Below, piece after piece: positions 6,373 through 9,616 of a DNA stretch of 9,616 nucleotides (positions within the stretch are counted from its first letter, which is position 1; the number at the start of each line of letters is the position of its first letter). Both the position numbers and the translations under genes were made by a program. Source of the stretch: Candidatus Staskawiczbacteria bacterium (GTDB lineage Bacteria; Patescibacteriota; Minisyncoccia; Minisyncoccales; Staskawiczbacteraceae); assembly GCA_016866675.1 (NCBI GenBank), contig VGLO01000030.1, forward strand, positions 1 to 9,616, read 5' to 3'. Under the pieces are notes generated by a model. The model saw only the letters and a list, made by a program, of their open reading frames with translations. It did no database searches and was not told the origin of the DNA.

Positions 6373-6400
6373 ATTATGGCATAAAAAATCATAAAATCAA
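6373..6400 (-). promoter_or_regulatory. Promoter of the dnaG-rpoD operon
   Basis: Read on the - strand, TTGATT (6400-6395) and CATAAT (6378-6373) are separated by 16 bases, and TGC just before the -10 makes it an extended element. Transcription should start near 6366, giving a leader of about 10 bases before ATG 6356. The -35 box begins directly after the stem of the upstream terminator. Confidence 0.6.
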
Positions 6401-6430
6401 ACTAAAAACCGACGCACGCCGGTTTTTAGT
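6401..6430 (-). terminator. Rho-independent terminator of the SIMPL-HIT operon
   Basis: ACTAAAAACCG (6401-6411) pairs with CGGTTTTTAGT (6420-6430), an 11-bp stem around an 8-base loop. On the - strand the 3' arm contains the T run, and more T-rich sequence follows. It lies 6 bases after the HIT stop codon and abuts the dnaG promoter. Confidence 0.8.
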
Positions 6431-6436
6431 CTCTAA

Positions 6437-6886
6437 TTATTTTGCCCTAATTTTTTGAGCAATATCTTTGAGTTCTTCTGTGTTTGCCTTGGGACCCAAT
6501 TGAGTTGTAATATATCCTGGATATTCATCAAAAAAAACTTTATCCTTTGCCCACATTTCTTTAAATTCTGCCTCTAGGCCATGCATTGGATACAGTTTTA
6601 TGTGTGCGTGATTAATACCCATTCCCTCCATTACCATTGCCACTCTTTTTACATTCAGCCCTTTTTCAATTATTTTAGCAACACTTTTTGAAGCAAGAAG
6701 AAAATTTTGATACATTTCATCTTCCATAGTAAAGACATATGAATCAAAATGGTTTTTAGTTACAACAAGCGTCATTCCTTTAACATTCGGGTTAACATCT
6801 AAAATGGCTAGAAACTTATCATTCTCCCATATTTTTTCAGATGCAATTTCTCCATTTACAATTTTACAGAAAATACAATCCTCCAT
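6437..6886 (-). CDS. HIT family nucleotide hydrolase/transferase-like protein
   Basis: The 149-residue protein has the histidine triad layout: a CIFC pair (C4, C7) as in zinc-binding HIT proteins, the ENDKFLAILDVNP strand region (21-33), GMTLVVTKNHFDS (37-49) and the signature INHAHIKLYPM (91-101). In the usual H-x-H-x-H signature, H93 and the catalytic nucleophile H95 are present, but the third position is K97. HIT proteins act on nucleotide phosphoester or phosphoramidate bonds, for example AMP-lysine or diadenosine polyphosphates. The retained middle histidine suggests an active enzyme. The exact substrate cannot be assigned. A C-terminal extension (about 103-149) with a second HG (102-103) goes beyond the basic HINT fold. 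Its ATG overlaps the stop of the SIMPL gene (TAATG), with AGGA 7 bases upstream, so the two are translationally coupled. Confidence 0.88.
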   Translation of the reverse strand: MEDCIFCKIVNGEIASEKIWENDKFLAILDVNPNVKGMTLVVTKNHFDSYVFTMEDEMYQNFLLASKSVAKIIEKGLNVKRVAMVMEGMGINHAHIKLYPMHGLEAEFKEMWAKDKVFFDEYPGYITTQLGPKANTEELKDIAQKIRAK

Positions 6887-7725
6887 TACTTAATCCTGTA
6901 GGTCAAATTAACGCTAATAGTAATTTCTGATTGGCCTGGCTCAATTTGAGGAGCAGGACTACTAGGCATAGACTCCTTTGCAACACTTGCCCCTCCAAGA
7001 CCATAAGCGTAGTTATAACCTTCAGAGATATTCATTAATCTATCAATTTTTAGACCAGATTGCTTTGCAAGTTTTTCAGCTTTTTCTTTTGCCTGCTCAA
7101 TTGCTTTTAACCGTGCTTCTTCTCTTACAGATTCAATATCATCAACTGTGAACTGTGGGCTACTTACATTATTTGCTCCAGCTGAAGTCACTTTATCAAT
7201 AATTTGATTTATATTATCTAAATTTCTTACTTTCACCTCAACCTGCTGGTCCAACCTATATCCGATAATTTTATTGCTTTGCACAGGATAATACATTGGC
7301 ATAATTGAACCACCTCCTCCATAACCATCAACAGCTCTATCGGATCCATAAGTTGGATATAGATTATATGAAGTTGTCTTAATGTCTTTATCTTCAACAC
7401 CTAAATCCTTAATTGCCTTAATAACAGCATTCATTTTTTCATTGCTTTTATTTACAGCATCCTGACTTTTTGCAGATTCAGCAGTCACTCCAAAATTAAT
7501 AATAGCAATATCTGGTTTTGCATAAGCTTTTCCTTCCCCTGAAACATAAATTTCTCTTGGATAATTTTGTGGCAGTGCTTTAAAATCATACATCATCTGT
7601 CCAATGATATAAACCACTACTAAAGCAATAACAGCCAGAATAATTTTATATAATCTGTCTGATATGTCTAAGGTATGATTTGTTTCCATACCTGCTTTTA
7701 TCTCTGTGTTAAAATTTGCTTCCAT
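6886..7725 (-). CDS. SIMPL (DUF541) domain protein with an N-terminal membrane anchor
   Basis: The 279-residue protein has a 25-residue cytoplasmic start, one membrane helix (about 27-46) and an outside SIMPL domain (about 58-279). The family marks are REIYVSGEGKAYAKPDIAII (57-76), a helix of repeated SxDAVNKSNEKMNAVI type (87-102), the DIKTTSYNLYP strand (114-124), GYRLDQQVEVKVRNLDNI (155-172) and the AR-KAIEQAKEKAEKLAKQSG helix (204-224). A Gly-rich loop (DGYGGGGSIMPMYYP, 133-147) is inserted in the middle. SIMPL proteins such as YggE and BP26 are surface or periplasmic proteins that can form rings; YggE has been linked to oxidative stress. The molecular role is unresolved. An anchor replaces the usual cleaved signal peptide. 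M13 is a possible alternative start, but neither start has a clear ribosome binding site. The gene is co-transcribed with the HIT gene. Confidence 0.88.
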   Translation of the reverse strand: MEANFNTEIKAGMETNHTLDISDRLYKIILAVIALVVVYIIGQMMYDFKALPQNYPREIYVSGEGKAYAKPDIAIINFGVTAESAKSQDAVNKSNEKMNAVIKAIKDLGVEDKDIKTTSYNLYPTYGSDRAVDGYGGGGSIMPMYYPVQSNKIIGYRLDQQVEVKVRNLDNINQIIDKVTSAGANNVSSPQFTVDDIESVREEARLKAIEQAKEKAEKLAKQSGLKIDRLMNISEGYNYAYGLGGASVAKESMPSSPAPQIEPGQSEITISVNLTYRIK

Positions 7726-7815
7726 AATAATGAGCGAGAAAGAAATGAAAATTTTATTTTCTTTTCAATCAAGCAGTTAATTGTATAAATTGTACTATAA
7801 TCTCTATATTTTTTT

Positions 7816-7843
7816 ATTAAATAACATTAATTTCTATTTTCAA
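7816..7843 (-). promoter_or_regulatory. Candidate promoter for the SIMPL-HIT operon
   Basis: On the - strand, TTGAAA (7843-7838) and TTTAAT (7821-7816) are 16 bases apart, each differing from consensus at one position. Transcription would begin near 7809, about 84 bases before ATG 7725. The 153-base gap 7726-7878 is very AT-rich and holds other weak -10-like hexamers, so the choice is tentative. I see no GC-rich terminator behind the ATPase in this gap. Confidence 0.4.
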
Positions 7844-7878
7844 CTTCATTCTAACAAAGATGGTAATTTTATCAATAC

Positions 7879-8553
7879 TTAATTCTTTTGAATTGAAACT
7901 ACTTTTCCATCATCTATTTTGACAATTTTTTGTGCCATCTTAGAATAGGTTTCCTCATGGGTCACCATTATTATTGTCTGACCCTTTTTGTGTAAACTTT
8001 TAAAAATTTCTAGGACCGCAGAAGAAGATTCGTTATCTAAGTTGGCTGTTGGCTCATCGGCAAAAAGAATTTTTGGATTATGAGATATTGCCCTTGCAAT
8101 ACTAACTCTTTGTTGTTCTCCCCCAGAAAGCTGACTCGGAAGATTGTTTAACCTATGTCCAAGTCCTACTTTTTCCAAAGCTTCTTTTGCTTTTTCATAT
8201 GCTTTTTTATTTTCTAATTTCTGCATCAAAATTGGCAGTACCACATTTTCAATTGCCGTTAACTCAGGCAATAGCGCATAATCTTGAAAAACATACCCGC
8301 ACTTTTGTAGTCTAAAATTTGTTTTTTCCTCTATGGTCATTTGATGAGCATTGTGACCATCAATAATAATTTCTCCTGAAGTAGGCTCGTCTAATAAACT
8401 CATTTGGTAAAGTAAGGTACTTTTTCCGGCTCCAGATCTTCCCATAATGGCAATAAACTCTCCTTTCTCGGCCTTAAAATCAATGCCTTTTAGCACTTTT
8501 GTTTGGACTTCGCCATCAGCATATGTTTTAGTTAAATTTTTTACCTCAATCAT
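7879..8553 (-). CDS. ABC transporter ATP-binding protein, LolD/MacB-like
   Basis: The 224-residue nucleotide-binding domain has every ABC motif: Walker A GRSGAGKST (38-46), Q-loop VFQDYALLP (88-96), signature LSGGEQQR (142-149), Walker B ILFADEP (162-168) and the H-loop histidine H199 (VTHE). The opening MIEVKNLTKTYADGEVQTKVLKG, with GEVQTKVLKGI, is typical of the LolD/MacB/FtsE-like group that powers FtsX-type permeases by mechanotransmission. The permease upstream on the same strand (stop at 8662) is its obvious partner. I placed the start at ATG 8553; a longer frame from ATG 8583 adds MILFILLNKI, which the family does not have. No Shine-Dalgarno sequence precedes either start. Ejection of a peptide, lipid or antibiotic-like substrate is possible; nothing in the sequence identifies it. 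Confidence 0.93.
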   Translation of the reverse strand: MIEVKNLTKTYADGEVQTKVLKGIDFKAEKGEFIAIMGRSGAGKSTLLYQMSLLDEPTSGEIIIDGHNAHQMTIEEKTNFRLQKCGYVFQDYALLPELTAIENVVLPILMQKLENKKAYEKAKEALEKVGLGHRLNNLPSQLSGGEQQRVSIARAISHNPKILFADEPTANLDNESSSAVLEIFKSLHKKGQTIIMVTHEETYSKMAQKIVKIDDGKVVSIQKN

Positions 8554-8584
8554 GATTTTATTAAGTAAAATGAATAGAATCATG
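8551..8584. repeat. 12-bp inverted repeat covering the ATPase start codon
   Basis: CATGATTTTATT (8551-8562) and AATAGAATCATG (8573-8584) can pair over 12 positions around a 10-base loop. Eleven pairs are Watson-Crick. The twelfth (T8558 with G8577) is a U-G wobble if the + strand is the RNA and an A-C mismatch if the - strand is. The ATPase start codon (8553-8551) lies in one arm. In the - strand mRNA this hairpin would hide the start. It adjoins a second hairpin at 8584-8634. Confidence 0.65.
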
Positions 8585-8634
8585 CCGCGATGTTGGTCTA
8601 ATATATAAGATACCTTGAGGCCAACTCGAGCGGC
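8584..8634. other. Structured spacer hairpin between permease and ATPase genes
   Basis: GCCG (8584-8587) pairs with CGGC (8631-8634), CGA (8588-8590) with TCG (8626-8628), and GTTGGTCT (8592-8599) with AGGCCAAC (8618-8625). Two small bulges interrupt the stem (A8629-G8630 and T8591), and the loop has 18 bases. One of the 15 pairs (T8597 with G8620) is a wobble only in a + strand RNA. The stretch is visibly richer in GC than the genes around it. A third, short hairpin (GAAC 8635-8638 with GTTC 8645-8648) follows. I recognise no known RNA family. It could be an RNA control element, a small RNA, an operator or a dispersed repeat. Confidence 0.5.
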
Positions 8635-8661
8635 GAACCTTATCGTTCTTCATCTTCTAAA

Positions 8662-9616
8662 CTATTTCCTTCCCAAAATTGAATCAAGTGTATTTTGCCT
8701 TACAATCATACGAGCTGGAATATACCCTGCAATTATTGTTGAAATTACAAGCAATGCCATGCGAAATAAGGTTTGATCAACAGGCGCCACTAGTATTCCA
8801 TCTGAAAAAGGAAAATCAATTGGATATGCTTTAAATAACGGTACTAAAAATAAGTAAACCAATCCAATTCCAATTAATGACCCTAAAACCGCATAAAAAA
8901 CTGACTGAAAAATATAAGAAGCTTCTATAGCCCCACCATTAATTCCAATTCCCTTTAAAATTCCAATGAACTTTTTTCTGGTAATAGCATTTATAAAAAT
9001 CACAATAAAAATAGTAATTGATGAAACAACTAACCCAATAGAACTCAACACATTCCCTAGTAAGTTAAATGTGTTTACAATATCTTTTAAAAACTTTGGC
9101 TGGGCATCAACATAGGTTTGCACTTTTGCTAATTTATCAACACCACTTAAAATTAAATTTCTTTTAACTAAATTTGGATCAATGCCTTTTTCTAAATTGA
9201 TTGCAATTTGACCCAGGTTTCCATCATCTCTTCCAATAAGTCCTCTGACTTGTGAGTCAACCATATATATTCCCCTACTTACATTGTCAATTTTACTTTT
9301 TAATATCCCCTTAACAGTCACCTCTCTTTGTGCCCCATCAATATTTAATCTTAATTTAGTCCCAATGTAAACATTCTTTAAGGTAGTGAAATCAGCATTA
9401 TCAATTGATAAGTATCTATCAAGAAGGAAATATCCAATCATTACTTTATCATAATCTCCGGGTGCCAAATAAGACCCCTCTAATACATGAGACTCAAGAC
9501 CAGTCACCTCATCTTCTGCTGAAGGATTTATTCCTATTAGTTGCCCCGAAGCCAAATTTGCCTTATCTGTTTCTTTTTTTGTTTGGTAATTTGCCTCAAG
9601 ACTCACGCCTTTTGTA
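8662..9616 (-). CDS. ABC transporter permease, MacB/FtsX type (5' end beyond window)
   Basis: The frame stays open to the right window edge, so the start is missing; GTG 9606-9604 is only an internal valine. The visible part, about 317 residues, begins in the extracytoplasmic MacB_PCD-like domain, counted here from GTG 9606 (about 1-170). This includes the strand GTKLRLNIDGAQREVTVKGI (82-101) and RGIYMVDSQVRGLIG (111-125). The FtsX core follows with three membrane helices (about 185-208, 231-257 and 280-297), the cytoplasmic coupling stretch RKKFIGILKGIGINGGAIEA (210-229) and the end IPARMIVRQNTLDSILGRK. That is the C-terminal three-helix half of an FtsX permease. A first helix and the rest of the outside domain should lie outside the window. 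With the ATPase downstream it forms a MacB-like exporter or a mechanical transducer. The stop is TAG. Lack of an intact 5' end prevents a finer assignment. Confidence 0.9.
   Translation of the reverse strand, partial: TKGVSLEANYQTKKETDKANLASGQLIGINPSAEDEVTGLESHVLEGSYLAPGDYDKVMIGYFLLDRYLSIDNADFTTLKNVYIGTKLRLNIDGAQREVTVKGILKSKIDNVSRGIYMVDSQVRGLIGRDDGNLGQIAINLEKGIDPNLVKRNLILSGVDKLAKVQTYVDAQPKFLKDIVNTFNLLGNVLSSIGLVVSSITIFIVIFINAITRKKFIGILKGIGINGGAIEASYIFQSVFYAVLGSLIGIGLVYLFLVPLFKAYPIDFPFSDGILVAPVDQTLFRMALLVISTIIAGYIPARMIVRQNTLDSILGRK

Noticed and set aside
8554..8583. N-terminal extension of the ABC ATPase from ATG 8583.
   Set aside because: The ten extra residues (MILFILLNKI) are foreign to the LolD-like family, whose proteins begin at the MIEVKNLTK motif, and the codons lie inside an inverted repeat.
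8584..8634. A tRNA or an integron attC site in the GC-rich spacer.
   Set aside because: The element is about 51 bases with no T-arm or anticodon arm, so it is not a tRNA. Its ends lack the attC core boxes (RYYYAAC and GTTRRRY).
8561..8653. A 30-residue frame on the - strand in the permease-ATPase spacer, starting MKNDKVRRSS.
   Set aside because: It has no clear ribosome binding site, uses CGC and TCG codons unlike its neighbours, and coincides with the hairpins, which explain the composition better. It remains a weak candidate for a leader peptide.
9604..9606. GTG as the start codon of the ABC permease.
   Set aside because: The frame is open to the window edge, and a permease of this type needs an upstream membrane helix and more of its outside domain.
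1..9616. CRISPR array, insertion sequence, prophage or toxin-antitoxin genes.
   Set aside because: No regularly spaced repeats, transposase or recombinase motifs, terminal inverted repeats around genes, or toxin-antitoxin-like gene pairs were found on either strand.
57..9616. Reassigned TGA codon as in Gracilibacteria or SR1.
   Set aside because: TGA ends the 181-residue surface protein exactly at the ATGA overlap, and no gene needs an in-frame TGA to be read through.

Overview
The window is AT-rich bacterial DNA with short intergenic gaps. It holds twelve protein genes, eleven of them complete. Several families are ones I associate with Patescibacteria (Candidate Phyla Radiation), probably a Parcubacteria-type lineage: a DUF4389 membrane protein, a 57-residue two-helix membrane protein, anchored surface proteins with one N-terminal helix, a sigma factor with a lysine-rich N-terminal tail, and a SIMPL protein with an N-terminal anchor. 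That assignment is inference; no rRNA or other phylogenetic marker was compared. TGA, TAG and TAA are all used as stops, so this is not a lineage that has reassigned TGA. Shine-Dalgarno sequences are almost absent. The one clear case precedes the only GTG start.

Left part, + strand (57-3309). An extended -10 promoter drives a tight cluster of small membrane proteins: DUF4389 protein, 57-residue protein and single-domain EamA transporter. Next comes a lone calcineurin-like phosphoesterase of the LpxH-like group, with its own ribosome binding site, a duplicated -10 region and a terminator. A second extended -10 promoter then drives three uncharacterised anchored or membrane proteins (166, 181 and 111 residues). 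The last two overlap by 4 bases. A strong hairpin terminator at 3312-3341 separates this operon from the convergent genes and probably works in both directions.

Right part, - strand (3350-9616). Read in the direction of transcription, this starts with the 3' part of a MacB/FtsX-type ABC permease that runs off the window at 9616. It is followed by its LolD-like ATPase, a SIMPL-domain protein coupled to a HIT-family protein (TAATG junction), a terminator, a promoter right beside it, and then dnaG and rpoD, 7 bases apart. Primase and the housekeeping sigma factor form the core of the classical macromolecular-synthesis operon, here without rpsU.

The least explained stretch is 8551-8648, between permease and ATPase. 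It is richer in GC than its surroundings and holds two or three consecutive hairpins, one of which covers the ATPase start codon. Both wobble positions in the stems pair better in a + strand RNA than in the - strand mRNA. I found no CRISPR array, insertion sequence, tRNA or rRNA, and no convincing complete new defence or mobile system. The best candidates for new biology are this structured spacer and the three-gene surface cassette.
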